Shown: positions 43,703 through 52,641, numbered from the stretch's first letter. The stretch: 64,000 nt of DNA from Planctomycetota bacterium (GCA_026004615.1 BPJM01000009.1:1-64000), one strand, 5' to 3'. The notes: generated by a model not told the origin, from the letters alone. Numbers and translations: made by a program.

Positions 43703-45169
43703 ATGGGAGCTGACCCCGGGAGCGAGATGCGGCTGAGCCCGCAGCAGATCGTCGAGGAGGTGCGCGCCGACCCGCACGACAAGGTCAAGCTGGCGGTGGT
43801 CGACATCGACGGGGTGCTGCGGGGCAAGTACGTGCACAAGCGCAAGTTCCTCTCGGCCGTCGACAAGGGCTTCGGGTTCTGCAACGTCGTGTTCGGCTGG
43901 GACTGCGGGGACGTCTGCTACGACAACGTGCGGTATACCGGCTGGCACACCGGCTACCCGGACGCGCTGGCGCGCCTCGATCTGCGCACCTATCGGCGGG
44001 TGCCATGGGACGGCGAGGTGGCGTTCTTCCTCGCCGACTTCGAGGACGAGCACGGCAAGCCGCTCGCGGTCTGCCCGCGCCAGACGCTCAAGCGGGTATG
44101 TGCGCGCGCGCAGGCGCTGGGCTATGCACCCGTGTTCGGGCTGGAGATCGAGTGGTTCAACTTCCGCGAGAGCCCGCAGTCGCTCGCCGAGAAGGGCTAC
44201 GCCCAGCCGACCCCGCTCGCGTGGCTGGGCGGAGGAGGCGGCACCGGTCTGGTCGCGGATGCGGCCGCTGGCGGCCCGCTCCAGCCGACCCCGCTCTCCC
44301 CGGGCATGTTCGGCTACTCCATCCTGCGCGCGGGCCTGCACCGCCCCTACTTCCACGCGCTGATGGACGAGCTGGGCCGCTTTCGCGTGCCGCTGGAAGG
44401 GCTGCACACCGAGACCGGACCGGGGGTGTACGAGGCGGCGCTGCTCGCGGCGGACGCGCTGGAGGCCGCCGACCGGGGGGTGCTGTTCAAGACCGGGGTC
44501 AAGGAGATCGCCTACCGCTTCGGGATCGTGGCGAGCTTCATGGCGAAGTGGCACGCCAGACTCCCCGGCTGCAGCGGCCACATCCACCAGAGCCTGTGGG
44601 ACGCCGAGCGTACGACCAACCTGTTCCATGACGATGCCCACCCGCAGGGCATGACGCCGCTGTTCGAGAGCTATCTGGCCGGGCAGATGGCGCTGTTGCC
44701 CGAGCTGTTGCCCATGTACGCGCCCACGGTCAACAGCTACAAGCGGCTGGTCGAGGGGCTGTGGGCGCCGACGACGGTGAGCTGGGGCGTGGACAACCGC
44801 ACCGCGGCCTTTCGCGTGATCTCCACCGGTCCCGGCTCGACGCGGCTGGAGACGCGGGCGCCCGGGGCCGACCTCAATCCCTACCTCGCGATCGCCGCCG
44901 CGCTGGGCAGCGGGCTGTACGGCATCGAGCGCAAGCTGCGCCTGGAGGCCAGGGCGGTCACGGGCAACGCCTACGCCGCCAGCGGCGCGCCCCCGCTGCC
45001 GCGCACGCTCCACGAGGCGACCGAGCGGCTCGCCCGCTCGGAGGCGGCGCGCGAGCTGTTCGGGGAGGCGTTCGTCGAGCACTTCGTCGCCTCGCGCCAG
45101 TGGGAGTGGCGGCAGTTCCGCGAGGCGGTGACGGACTGGGAGCTCAAGCGCTACTTCGAGATCGTATGA
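43703..45169 (+). CDS. Glutamine synthetase-family enzyme (gamma-glutamyl-amine ligase-like)
   Basis: 488 aa. It activates glutamate with ATP and joins it to ammonia or, in PuuA/GlnA4-like members, to an amine. N-terminal beta-grasp: VKLAVVDIDGVLRGKYVHK. Catalytic barrel: LEIEWFNFRE (metal Glu), HTETGPGVYEAAL, and KWHARLPGCSGHIHQSLWD with the metal/ATP His. Then VNSYKRLVEGLWAPTTVSWGVDNR and ETRAPGADLNPYLAIAAAL. There is no adenylylation-loop Tyr region as in GlnA. The neighbours (alcohol dehydrogenase, PuuD-like hydrolase, aldehyde dehydrogenase) favour an amine or amino-alcohol substrate over ammonia. The ATG follows GAGAGGCG; the stop overlaps the next start in ATGA. Confidence 0.9.
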   Translation: MGADPGSEMRLSPQQIVEEVRADPHDKVKLAVVDIDGVLRGKYVHKRKFLSAVDKGFGFCNVVFGWDCGDVCYDNVRYTGWHTGYPDALARLDLRTYRRVPWDGEVAFFLADFEDEHGKPLAVCPRQTLKRVCARAQALGYAPVFGLEIEWFNFRESPQSLAEKGYAQPTPLAWLGGGGGTGLVADAAAGGPLQPTPLSPGMFGYSILRAGLHRPYFHALMDELGRFRVPLEGLHTETGPGVYEAALLAADALEAADRGVLFKTGVKEIAYRFGIVASFMAKWHARLPGCSGHIHQSLWDAERTTNLFHDDAHPQGMTPLFESYLAGQMALLPELLPMYAPTVNSYKRLVEGLWAPTTVSWGVDNRTAAFRVISTGPGSTRLETRAPGADLNPYLAIAAALGSGLYGIERKLRLEARAVTGNAYAASGAPPLPRTLHEATERLARSEAARELFGEAFVEHFVASRQWEWRQFREAVTDWELKRYFEIV

Positions 45170-46311
45170 AGCCGGCGAGCTTCGCCTTTCCGACCACGAT
45201 CCACTTCGGCCCCGGGGTACGGGCGCGGCTGGTGCAGGAGCTCGACGCGCTCGCGATCCGGCGGCCGCTGGTGGTGACCGACCGCGGGGTGGCGGCGCTC
45301 GGCTGGTTCGGCGAGCTCGCGGCGGCGCTCGCGGCCGCCCCCGGCGTGCAGCCCGCGGTGTTCTCCGAGCTCGCCGGCAATCCGCGCGCCGCGCACCTGC
45401 AGGCGGCGCTCGGGGCCTACCGCGCCCACCGCGCGGACGGGGTGGTGGCGATCGGCGGCGGGGCGGCGACCGATGTCGCCAAGGCGACGGCGCTGCTCGC
45501 GAGCAATCCCGGCGGGATCTTCGAGTACGCCACCGATGCCCCCGCACCGCGCCGCGCCGCCGCCCCGCTGCCGCCGGTGCTCGCGCTGCCGAGCACCGCC
45601 GGCACCGGCAGCGAGGTCGGCCGCAGCGCGGTGATCTCCGAGGACACGACCGGCCGCAAGCGCGTCATCTTCGAGCCCGCCATGCTGCCCCGGGTGGTGC
45701 TGGCCGACCCCGAGCTGCTGCTCGGGCTGCCGCCCGAGCTCACCGCCGCCACCGGCATGGACGCGCTCTCGCACCTGATCGAGAGCTTCTGCGCCACCGA
45801 GTTCCACCCGCTGTGCGACGGCATCGCGCTGGAGGGCCTGCGGCTGGTCGACGCGGCGCTGGTCCGCTCGGTCCAGGCGCCCCATGATCTGCAGGCGCGC
45901 GGCCGCATGCTGCTCGCCTCGATCATGGGCGCCGTCGCCTTCCAGAAGGGGCTCGGGCTCACCCACGCCTGCGCGCACGCGCTCTCGGCCGTGCTCGACA
46001 CCCACCACGGCCTGGCCAACGGGGTGCTGCTCGGCTGGGTGCTCCGCTTCAACACGCCGGCCGCGGGCGAGCGGCTGCGGCGGATGGCGGTGGCGCTGGA
46101 GCTGGCAGAGCCGAGCGCCGAAGGCCTGCTCGCCTGGCTCGAAGCGCTGCGCGCGCGCGTCGGGATCCCCGGGCGGCTGGGCGCACTGGGCGTGCGGCCC
46201 GAGCACCTGGATCGGCTCGCGGAGCTCGCCGCCGCCGACGGCTGCCTCGCGACCAACCCGCGACCCGCCACCCGCGAGGAGATCCGCGCCCTGCTCGCCC
46301 AGGCGCTGTGA
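45166..46311 (+). CDS. Iron-containing (group III) alcohol dehydrogenase
   Basis: 381 aa. NAD(P)-dependent oxidation of a primary alcohol to an aldehyde. N-terminal Rossmann part has FPTTIHFGPGVR and the GGGAATDVAKATALLASN nucleotide loop, with PSTAGTGSEVGRSAVI. The metal ligands lie in TGMDALSHLIES (Asp, His) and LTHACAHALSAVLDTHHGLAN (two His). It is translationally coupled to the glutamine synthetase-like gene (4-base overlap), so its substrate is probably that enzyme's product, e.g. a gamma-glutamylated amino-alcohol. The 2-kb repeat array starts 20 bases after the stop. Confidence 0.92.
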   Translation: MKPASFAFPTTIHFGPGVRARLVQELDALAIRRPLVVTDRGVAALGWFGELAAALAAAPGVQPAVFSELAGNPRAAHLQAALGAYRAHRADGVVAIGGGAATDVAKATALLASNPGGIFEYATDAPAPRRAAAPLPPVLALPSTAGTGSEVGRSAVISEDTTGRKRVIFEPAMLPRVVLADPELLLGLPPELTAATGMDALSHLIESFCATEFHPLCDGIALEGLRLVDAALVRSVQAPHDLQARGRMLLASIMGAVAFQKGLGLTHACAHALSAVLDTHHGLANGVLLGWVLRFNTPAAGERLRRMAVALELAEPSAEGLLAWLEALRARVGIPGRLGALGVRPEHLDRLAELAAADGCLATNPRPATREEIRALLAQAL

Positions 46312-46330
46312 GCGCCGGCGCGCGGCCTCG

Positions 46331-48292
46331 TGCCCCGCAAGCGGGGCAGAGGAAACCGAGAGGCAAGCGGCTCTCTCCTCCCTCTCCCCTCCGGGGAGAG
46401 GGTCGGGGTGAGGGGCAGTGCGAGGCGCACTTGCTGGCGCCGCTCCGCGCCCCCTCACCCTGACCCTCTCCCCCCGCGAGCGGGGCAGAGGAAAACCGAG
46501 AGGCAAGCGGCTCTCCTCTCCCTCTCCCCTCCGGGGAGAGGGTCGGGGTGAGGGGGCAGTGCGAGGCGCACTTGCTGGCGCCGCTCCGCGCCCCCTCACC
46601 CTGACCCTCTCCCCCGCAAGCGGGGCAGAGGAAACCGAGAGGCAAGCGGCTCTCTCCTCCCTCTCCCCTCCGGGGAGAGGGTCGGGGTGAGGGGCAGTGC
46701 GAGGCTGCACTTGCTGGCGCCGCTCCGCGCCCCCTCACCCTGACCCTCTCCCCCGCAAGCGGGGCAGAGGGAATCGAGACGCAAGGGGAACCGAGAGGCA
46801 AGCGGCTCTCCTCTCCCTCTCCCCTCCGGGGAGAGGGTCGGGGTGAGGGGGCAGTGCGAGGCGCACTTGCTGGCGCCGCTCCGCGCCCCCTCACCCTGAC
46901 CCTCTCCCCCGCAAGCGGGGGAGAGGGAATCGAGACGCAAGGGGAATCGAGAGGCAAGCGGCTCTCTCCTCCCTCTCCCCTCCGGGGAGAGGGTCGGGGT
47001 GAGGGGGCAGTGCGAGGCGCACTTGCTGGCGCCGCTCCGCGCCCCCTCACCCTGACCCTCTCCCCCCGCAAGCGGGGCAGAGGGAATCGAGACGCAAGGG
47101 GAATCGAGAGGCAAGCGGCTCTCCTCTCCCTCTCCCCTCCGGGGAGAGGGTCGGGGTGAGGGGCAGTGCGAGGCGCACTTGCTGGCGCCGCTCCGCGCCC
47201 CCTCACCCTGACCCTCTCCCCCGCAAGCGGGGCAGAGGGAATCGAGACGCAAGGGGAACCGAGAGGCAAGCGGCTCTCCTCTCCCTCTCCCCTCCGGGGA
47301 GAGGGTCGGGGTGAGGGGGCAGTGCGAGGCGCACTTGCTGGCGCCGCTCCGCGCCCCCTCACCCTGACCCTCTCCCCCGCAAGCGGGGAGAGGGAATCGA
47401 GACGCAAGGGGAATCGAGAGGCAAGCGGCTCTCTCCTCCCTCTCCCCTCCGGGGAGAGGGTCGGGGTGAGGGGGGCAGTGCGAGGCGCACTTGCTGGCGC
47501 CGCTCCGCGCCCCCTCACCCTGACCCTCTCCCCCCGCAAGCGGGGCAGAGGAAATCGAGAGGCAGGCGGCTCTCTCCTCCCTCTCCCCTCCGGGGAGAGG
47601 GTCGGGGTGAGGGGGCAGTGCGAGGTGCGCTTGCTGGCGCCGCTCCGCGCCCCCTCACCCTGACCCTCTCCCCCGCGAGCGGACAGAGGAAACCGAGAGG
47701 CAAGCGGCTCTCTCCTCCCTCTCCCCTCCGGGGAGAGGGTCGGGGTGAGGGGGCAGTGCGAGGCGCACTTGCTGGCGCCGCTCCGCGCCCCCTCACCCTG
47801 ACCCTCTCCCCCCGCAAGCGGGGCAGAGGGAACCGAGAGGCAGGCGACTCTCTCCTCCCTCTCCCCTCCGGGGAGAGGGTCGGGGTGAGGGGGCAGTGCG
47901 AGGCGCACTTGCTGGCGCCGCTCCGCGCCCCCTCACCCTGACCCTCTCCCCCGCAAGCGGGGGAGAGGGAACCGAGAGGCAGGCGACTCTCTCCTCCCTC
48001 TCCCCTCCGGGGAGAGGGTCGGGGTGAGGGGGCAGTGCGAGGCGCACTTGCTGGCGCCGCTCCGCGCCCCCTCACCCTGACCCTCTCCCCCGCAAGCGGG
48101 GGAGAGGGAATCGAGACGCAAGGGGAATCGAGAGGCAAGCGGCTCTCTCCTCCCTCTCCCCTCCGGGGAGAGGGTCGGGGTGAGGGGGCAGTGCGAGCTG
48201 CACTTGCTGGCGCCGCTCCGCGCCCCCCTCACCCTGACCCTCTCCCCCGCAGGCGGGGCAGAGGGAATCGAGAGGCAAGCGGGGGAGAGGGG
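46331..48292 (+). repeat. Tandem array of 13 palindromic repeat units, two unit lengths
   Basis: The stem CCCTCTCCCC-TCC-GGGGAGAGGG occurs 13 times, starting at 46380, 46520, 46659, 46815, 46971, 47128, 47283, 47438, 47579, 47717, 47857, 47996 and 48152. Spacings fall into two classes, 138-141 and 155-157. Each unit has TCGGGGTGAG after the stem, a 40-base spacer with GTGCG-AGG-CGCAC, then CTCACCCTGACCCTCTCCCC and a second stem (CCCCCGC-AA-GCGGGG), then one or two copies of a 16-base box (AATCGAGAGGCAAGCGG type). The outer ends are near-perfect inverted repeats. Units are almost identical, implying recent amplification. The array stays open in several frames on both strands, but those frames are not judged genes. 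It lies between two genes of one catabolic set. Confidence 0.95.
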
Positions 48293-48335
48293 ATCCAGCG
48301 CCCGGCGCTGGGCGGCTGCCCTGCGCCGTGGCATC

Positions 48336-49172
48336 ATGGGTCGCATGGCACCGCCTTCTCTCGCGTGCGAGCCGCCGCTGCGGATCGGGCTGTCGTGCAG
48401 CATCTTCGGGCCCGATCCCGAGCGCCCCATCTTCAAGGGCAAGCGGCTGGTCTATCTCGAGCAGTCGATCCTCGACTGGGCGGTCTCGCTCGGCGCGCTC
48501 GCCTATCCGCTGCCGCCGCTCGGCACCCTGGAGCGCACCGAGGCCATGCTCGCGCGCTGGCTCGAGGACCTGGACGGGGTGGTGCTCACCGGTGGCACGG
48601 ACGTCGCACCGCAGAACTACGGCGAGCAGCCGCTGCGGCCGGAGTGGAGCGGCGATCCCGAGCGCGATGTGTACGAGCTGGCGCTGGTGCGCGCCTGCCT
48701 GCAGCGCCGCCTGCCGCTGCTGGGGATCTGTCGCGGCGCGCAGCTGCTCAACGTGGCACTCGGCGGCACGCTCTACCAGGACATCGCCACCCAGCTGCCG
48801 GGGGCGATCGTGCACCGCGACCATGGCCTGTACGACCAGCTCGTGCACGAGATCGAGCTCGTGCCCGGCTCGCGGCTGGCGGCGCTGTACCCCGGCCGCC
48901 GCCGGGCGCGGGTCAACAGCGTCCACCACCAGGCGATCAAGGAGCTGGCGCCGGGCCTGGTGATCGAGGCGGTCTCGGCGGCCGACGGCCTGCCCGAAGC
49001 CGTGCGCCTGCAGGCGGCGCCGGGACAGCCGGCGCCGTATGCGTTCGCGGTGCAGTGGCACCCGGAATTCCAGCCGGCTGGCGGCGCCGGGTTGCTGCCG
49101 GCCGCGCCGCTGTTGGAGGATTTCCTGGCAGCCTGCCGCGGCTACCGCGCCGCGCGGCGGCCGCTGGGTTGA
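48336..49172 (+). CDS. PuuD-like gamma-glutamyl hydrolase (class I GATase)
   Basis: 278 aa of the peptidase C26/PuuD family, which splits the gamma-glutamyl bond of substrates such as gamma-Glu-GABA. Start RIGLSCSIFGPDPERPIFKG is typical. The nucleophile is Cys in LGICRGAQLLNVALGGTL; the His/Glu pair is in VQWHPEFQP. LTGGTDVAPQNYGEQP is the usual glycine-rich strand. The ATG at 48336 or 48345 is possible; neither has a strong ribosome binding site. It is the first gene after the repeat array and 130 bases before the aldehyde dehydrogenase. With those neighbours it would release glutamate at the end of a gamma-glutamylated pathway. Confidence 0.9.
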   Translation: MGRMAPPSLACEPPLRIGLSCSIFGPDPERPIFKGKRLVYLEQSILDWAVSLGALAYPLPPLGTLERTEAMLARWLEDLDGVVLTGGTDVAPQNYGEQPLRPEWSGDPERDVYELALVRACLQRRLPLLGICRGAQLLNVALGGTLYQDIATQLPGAIVHRDHGLYDQLVHEIELVPGSRLAALYPGRRRARVNSVHHQAIKELAPGLVIEAVSAADGLPEAVRLQAAPGQPAPYAFAVQWHPEFQPAGGAGLLPAAPLLEDFLAACRGYRAARRPLG

Positions 49173-49301
49173 GCAGGCCAGGCGGCGCCAGGAGCGCGAC
49201 CGCGGTGCGCCGGTGAGGGTCGCGGCGGTGCCGGCGCGCCGCTCGCAGCCTGCGGCGCGGATGGCGAATACCGGCGCGTAGCGCCTTGGCGAGGTGGATG
49301 T

Positions 49302-50768
49302 ATGCTGCAGGTGTACGATCCGGCGAGCGGCCAGCCGATCGCCACGGTCCGGACCGACGACGCAGCGAGCATCGAGCGCAAGCTCGTGCGCGCGGCCGCC
49401 GCCCAGCCGGCCTGGGCGCGGCTCGGGCTCCAGGCGCGGGCGGAGGCGATCGCCCGCTTCGCCGCCCTGCTCGAGGCCGAACAGGAGCGGCTCGCCATCC
49501 TGCTCGCGCGCGAGGTCGGCAAGCCCATCGCGCAGGCGCGGGCGGAGATCGCCGGCGTGCAGGGCCGGATCGGCTTTTTCCTCGCGCACACCGAAGAGAC
49601 CATCGCCGAGCAGCTCGTGTACCGCGGCGGCGGACTCGAGGAGCGGATCCGGTACGAGCCGCTGGGGGTGATCGCGCACATCTCGGCGTGGAACTACCCG
49701 TGGTTCGTCGCCACGAATGTGGTGGTACCGGCGCTGTTGTGCGGCAATGCGGTACTGTACAAGCCCAGCGAGCACGCCACGCTCACCGGGCTGGAGCTGG
49801 CGCGCCTGCTGCACCGCAGCGGGGTACCCGCGGAGGTGTGCATCCCGGTCGTCGGGGCTGGCGAGGTGGGGGCGCTGCTGCTCCGGCCGCCGGTGCGCGG
49901 GGTCTTCTTTACGGGTTCGCATGCCACCGGGGTCAAGGTCGCAGCCGCGGCCGCTCCCCATCTCATGCGCGTGCAGCTGGAGCTCGGCGGCAAGGACCCG
50001 CTCTATGTGACCGACGACGTGGATCTCGAGTGGGCCGCCCGGGCGGCGGCCGAGGGCGCCATGTACAACGCCGGCCAGAGCTGTTGTGCGGTCGAGCGCA
50101 TCTACGCGCATGCGGCCATCTACGAGCGCTTCGTCGAGCGGCTCGCTGCCGCGGTCGCCGGCCTGCGCGTGGGCGATCCGCTCGAGGAGACGACCGAGGT
50201 CGGCCCGTTGTGCCGCCAGGCGCAGCTGCAGTTGCTGCAGGCGCAGGTGGAAGAGGCGCTGGCGCGCGGCGGGCGGCTGGCGTGCGGGGGCCGGCGGCTG
50301 GAGCGGCCGGGCTGGTACTTCGCGCCCACGGTGATCGCCGACGCCCACCACGGCATGGAGCTCATGACCGAGGAGAGCTTCGGCCCGGTGATCGGCGTCC
50401 AGCCGGTGGCGGACGACGAGGAGGCGCTGGCGCGGATGCGGGATACCCGCTATGGACTGACCGCCTCGGTCTTCTGCGCGGAGCGAGCCCGCGCCGAGCG
50501 GCTGCTGGCGCAGCTGGAGACCGGCTCGGCGTACTGGAACTGCTGCGACCGGGTCAGCCCGCGCCTGCCCTGGTCGGGCCGGCGGCATTCCGGGGTGGGG
50601 GTGACGCTGTCGCGGCACGGCATCCTCGCCTTCGTCGAGCCGCGCGGCTGGCACCTGCGCGAGCCGTCCTGGCGGGTCCATGGCTGCGCGGGTGCGCAGG
50701 CCGCCAGCGACGCGGGTAGCGGGCAGGAGCGGAGGAACGAGGGTCCATGCAGCCCCGCCAGCGGCTGA
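49302..50768 (+). CDS. NAD-dependent aldehyde dehydrogenase
   Basis: 488 aa. Oxidises an aldehyde to its acid. Conserved parts: IAHISAWNYPWFVATN, VLYKPSEHATLTG, the FTGSHATGVKVA cofactor loop, catalytic Glu in LELGGKDPLYV, nucleophile Cys in NAGQSCCAVERIY (second Cys adjacent), and MTEESFGPVIGVQ. A C-terminal 30-residue tail past VEPRGWHLR is low complexity. In context it should act on the aldehyde made by the Fe-alcohol dehydrogenase at 45.2 kb (PuuC-like step). The LOG-family gene starts within its last 22 bases. Confidence 0.93.
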   Translation: MLQVYDPASGQPIATVRTDDAASIERKLVRAAAAQPAWARLGLQARAEAIARFAALLEAEQERLAILLAREVGKPIAQARAEIAGVQGRIGFFLAHTEETIAEQLVYRGGGLEERIRYEPLGVIAHISAWNYPWFVATNVVVPALLCGNAVLYKPSEHATLTGLELARLLHRSGVPAEVCIPVVGAGEVGALLLRPPVRGVFFTGSHATGVKVAAAAAPHLMRVQLELGGKDPLYVTDDVDLEWAARAAAEGAMYNAGQSCCAVERIYAHAAIYERFVERLAAAVAGLRVGDPLEETTEVGPLCRQAQLQLLQAQVEEALARGGRLACGGRRLERPGWYFAPTVIADAHHGMELMTEESFGPVIGVQPVADDEEALARMRDTRYGLTASVFCAERARAERLLAQLETGSAYWNCCDRVSPRLPWSGRRHSGVGVTLSRHGILAFVEPRGWHLREPSWRVHGCAGAQAASDAGSGQERRNEGPCSPASG

Positions 50769-51208
50769 TCGGCGTGATCGGCGCGGCGGCGTGCGACGCC
50801 GCGGTCGCCGCCCGCGCCTACGAGGTCGGCCGGCGGCTCGCCGAGGCGGGCTGCGCGGTGGTGTGCGGAGGGCTCGGGGGGGTCATGGCGGCCGCCAGCC
50901 GCGGGGCGGCGGAGGCCGGAGGACTGGTGATCGGGCTGCTGCCCGGGGATGATCCGCACGCGGCCAATCCGTACGTCACGGTGGCGATTCCAACCGGGCT
51001 GGGCGAGGCGCGCAACGCCGTGATCGCGCTGGCCTCCGAGGCCCTCATCGCGATCGCCGGCGGCTGGGGAACGCTGTCGGAGATCGCACTCGCCCGCAAG
51101 CGGGGCAAGCCGGTGGTGAGCCTGGATTCCTGGCGCCCGGACGACTCGGTGCTCTGCGCCACGAGCCCCCGACACGCCGTCGAGCTCGCGCTGGCAACCG
51201 TGCGGTGA
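50747..51208 (+). CDS. TIGR00725/LOG-like Rossmann protein
   Basis: 153 aa of the lysine-decarboxylase-like/LOG superfamily. The motifs are LIGVIGAAACDA, VVCGGLGGVMAAASRGA, VIGLLPGDDP and the signature GGWGTLSEIALARKRGKPVV, which in LOG enzymes binds nucleotide (phosphoribohydrolase on nucleoside monophosphates). The PGGxGTxxE motif is here GGWGTLSE. Function of this short clade is not established. It overlaps the aldehyde dehydrogenase end by 22 bases and has AGGAACGAGGG as ribosome binding sequence, so it is translated from the same message. Confidence 0.87.
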   Translation: MQPRQRLIGVIGAAACDAAVAARAYEVGRRLAEAGCAVVCGGLGGVMAAASRGAAEAGGLVIGLLPGDDPHAANPYVTVAIPTGLGEARNAVIALASEALIAIAGGWGTLSEIALARKRGKPVVSLDSWRPDDSVLCATSPRHAVELALATVR

Positions 51209-51372
51209 GCGGCGGTCACGACCGCCCCGCCCGGCGGGCATGCTCCGCGGTCAGGGGCGTGGTCCCACGGCCGGCGGGCGCGGCCGCGGCCGGCGGCTCA
51301 GGAACAGCCGCCCCGAGCCGGCTGGGCGCGCCCGCTCCCGCCGGAGCCGAGCGGGCCGCACGCAGCAGGGTG

Positions 51373-51449
51373 TGGTGGGCGATGCTGGACTCGAACCAGC
51401 GACCTCATGGGTGTGATCCATGCGCTCTAGCCAGCTGAGCTAATCGCCC
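51373..51449 (-). tRNA. tRNA-Val (anticodon CAC)
   Basis: 77 bases including an encoded CCA. Acceptor GGGCGAT pairs with ATCGCCC. D-arm AGCTCAGCTGG, anticodon stem CATGG/CCATG with loop ATCACAC (anticodon CAC at 51413-51415), and T-arm with GGTTCGAGTCC are all intact. It reads GTG, a frequent codon at this GC content. Confidence 0.96.
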
Positions 51450-51466
51450 ACTGCAGGTCGAGCCAC

Positions 51467-51494
51467 ATCTTAGCGAGGCAGACCGGAGCGTCAA
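51467..51494 (-). promoter_or_regulatory. Promoter of tRNA-Val
   Basis: On the minus strand TTGACG and TAAGAT are 16 bases apart, with the -10 end 18 bases before the mature tRNA 5' end. It is close to the sigma70 consensus. Confidence 0.6.
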
Positions 51495-51504
51495 CCCCGC
51501 CAGC

Positions 51505-52641
51505 TCATTCCACCCAGTCCGCGACGAACACGTTGGTCTCGCCCGGACGGGCGGCATTGCGGTTGGAGCAGAACACCAGGCGGGTGCCATCCGGGGAGAA
51601 CATGGGAAAACCGTCGAACTCCTCGGAGAAGGTGACCCGCTCCAGCCCGGTGCCGTCCACCCGGATCAGGTAGAGCTCGAAGTTGCGGCTGCGCGGCTCG
51701 TGCAGGTTGGAGCTGAAGATGATCCGCTCGCCGTCGGGGTGGAAGAACGGACAGAACGAGGCGGCGCCGAAGTCGGTGACCTGACGCTTGTTCGACCCAT
51801 CCGCGTCCATGACCCAGATCTCGAGCTTGCCCGGCCGCACCTTGCCCTGGGCCAGCAGCTCGCGGTACTCCGCCACCTCCGCCTCGGAGTCGAAGCGGGA
51901 CCGCCGGTACACGATGCGGCTCCCATCGGGGGAGTAGAACGCCCCGCCGTCGTAGCCGACCTCGTGGGTCAGCCGCCGCAGCTCGCTCCCGTCGAGCCGC
52001 ATGCTGTAGAGTTCCAGATCGCCGTCGCGCATGCTGGTGAACACGATCCGGTCGCCGCGCGGCGAGACCGTCGCCTCGGCGTCGTAGCCGGGGGTATCGG
52101 TCAGGCGCACCGCGGCCGGCTGGTCCGCGGTCGCGATGAACAGATCGTAGCCGGAATACACCGGCCAGACGTAGCCGCGACTCCGGTCGGGGGGCGGCGG
52201 GCAGTCGGGCGAGTCCAGGTGCGTGGAGGCGTACAGCACGCGTTGCCCGTCGGGCAGGAAATAGGCGCACGTCGTGCGCCCCTTGCCGGTGCTGACGAGG
52301 CGGGGAGTACCGCCCTCCAGCCCCATCACGAAGATCTGGTCGCAGGCGAACGGCGGCCGGGTCGACTGGAAGACCAGCCGCGTGCCGTCGAAGGAGAAGT
52401 AGGCCTCGGCGTTCTCGCCCCCGAAGGTCAGCTGGCGCAGATTCCGCAGGTGGCGTTCGCCGGGCCGGACGAGCTCTGCCGGCGGCTCCCCACCGCGGGG
52501 CGCGGTGCCGTCCGGGCCGCCTGCCGGGCTCGAGAAAGCAGCCGGGCAGCCCGCGCACCCGAGCAGCCACGAGCCGAGCGCCAGCAGCGCCAGCGCGCCG
52601 TGAGCCGAGCATGTCCCCGACGCCCGTGCGATCCGACGCAT
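51505..52641 (-). CDS. PD40 (TolB-type beta-propeller) lipoprotein
   Basis: 378 aa. Signal peptide with lipobox region (LALLALGSWLLGCAGC). The mature part is a PD40/WD40-like propeller: repeats of the type FSFDGTRLVFQSTRPPFACD, VSPRGDRIVFTSMRDGDLELY, YSPDGSRIVYRRSRFD, HPDGERIIFSSNLHE and FSPDGTRLVFCSNRNAARPG, each followed by a short LRRLTHE/VTDFG strand. About six blades. Such TolB-like lipoproteins sit in the outer membrane or periplasm and act in protein-protein or envelope contacts. The ATG at 52641 is preferred over an earlier start because the signal then begins normally. It follows the lipoprotein gene at 52.7 kb in the same direction. Confidence 0.88.
   Translation of the reverse strand: MRRIARASGTCSAHGALALLALGSWLLGCAGCPAAFSSPAGGPDGTAPRGGEPPAELVRPGERHLRNLRQLTFGGENAEAYFSFDGTRLVFQSTRPPFACDQIFVMGLEGGTPRLVSTGKGRTTCAYFLPDGQRVLYASTHLDSPDCPPPPDRSRGYVWPVYSGYDLFIATADQPAAVRLTDTPGYDAEATVSPRGDRIVFTSMRDGDLELYSMRLDGSELRRLTHEVGYDGGAFYSPDGSRIVYRRSRFDSEAEVAEYRELLAQGKVRPGKLEIWVMDADGSNKRQVTDFGAASFCPFFHPDGERIIFSSNLHEPRSRNFELYLIRVDGTGLERVTFSEEFDGFPMFSPDGTRLVFCSNRNAARPGETNVFVADWVE

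Noticed and set aside
46331..48292. The repeat array as a CRISPR
   Set aside because: All parts of each unit are conserved, there are no unique spacers, units are about 140-156 bases, and no cas genes are nearby.
46049..48442. Long open frames through the array (up to 619 codons, both strands)
   Set aside because: They exist in several frames because unit lengths and composition avoid stops. They encode repeats of Pro/Ser/Arg/Gly low complexity and have no ribosome binding site.
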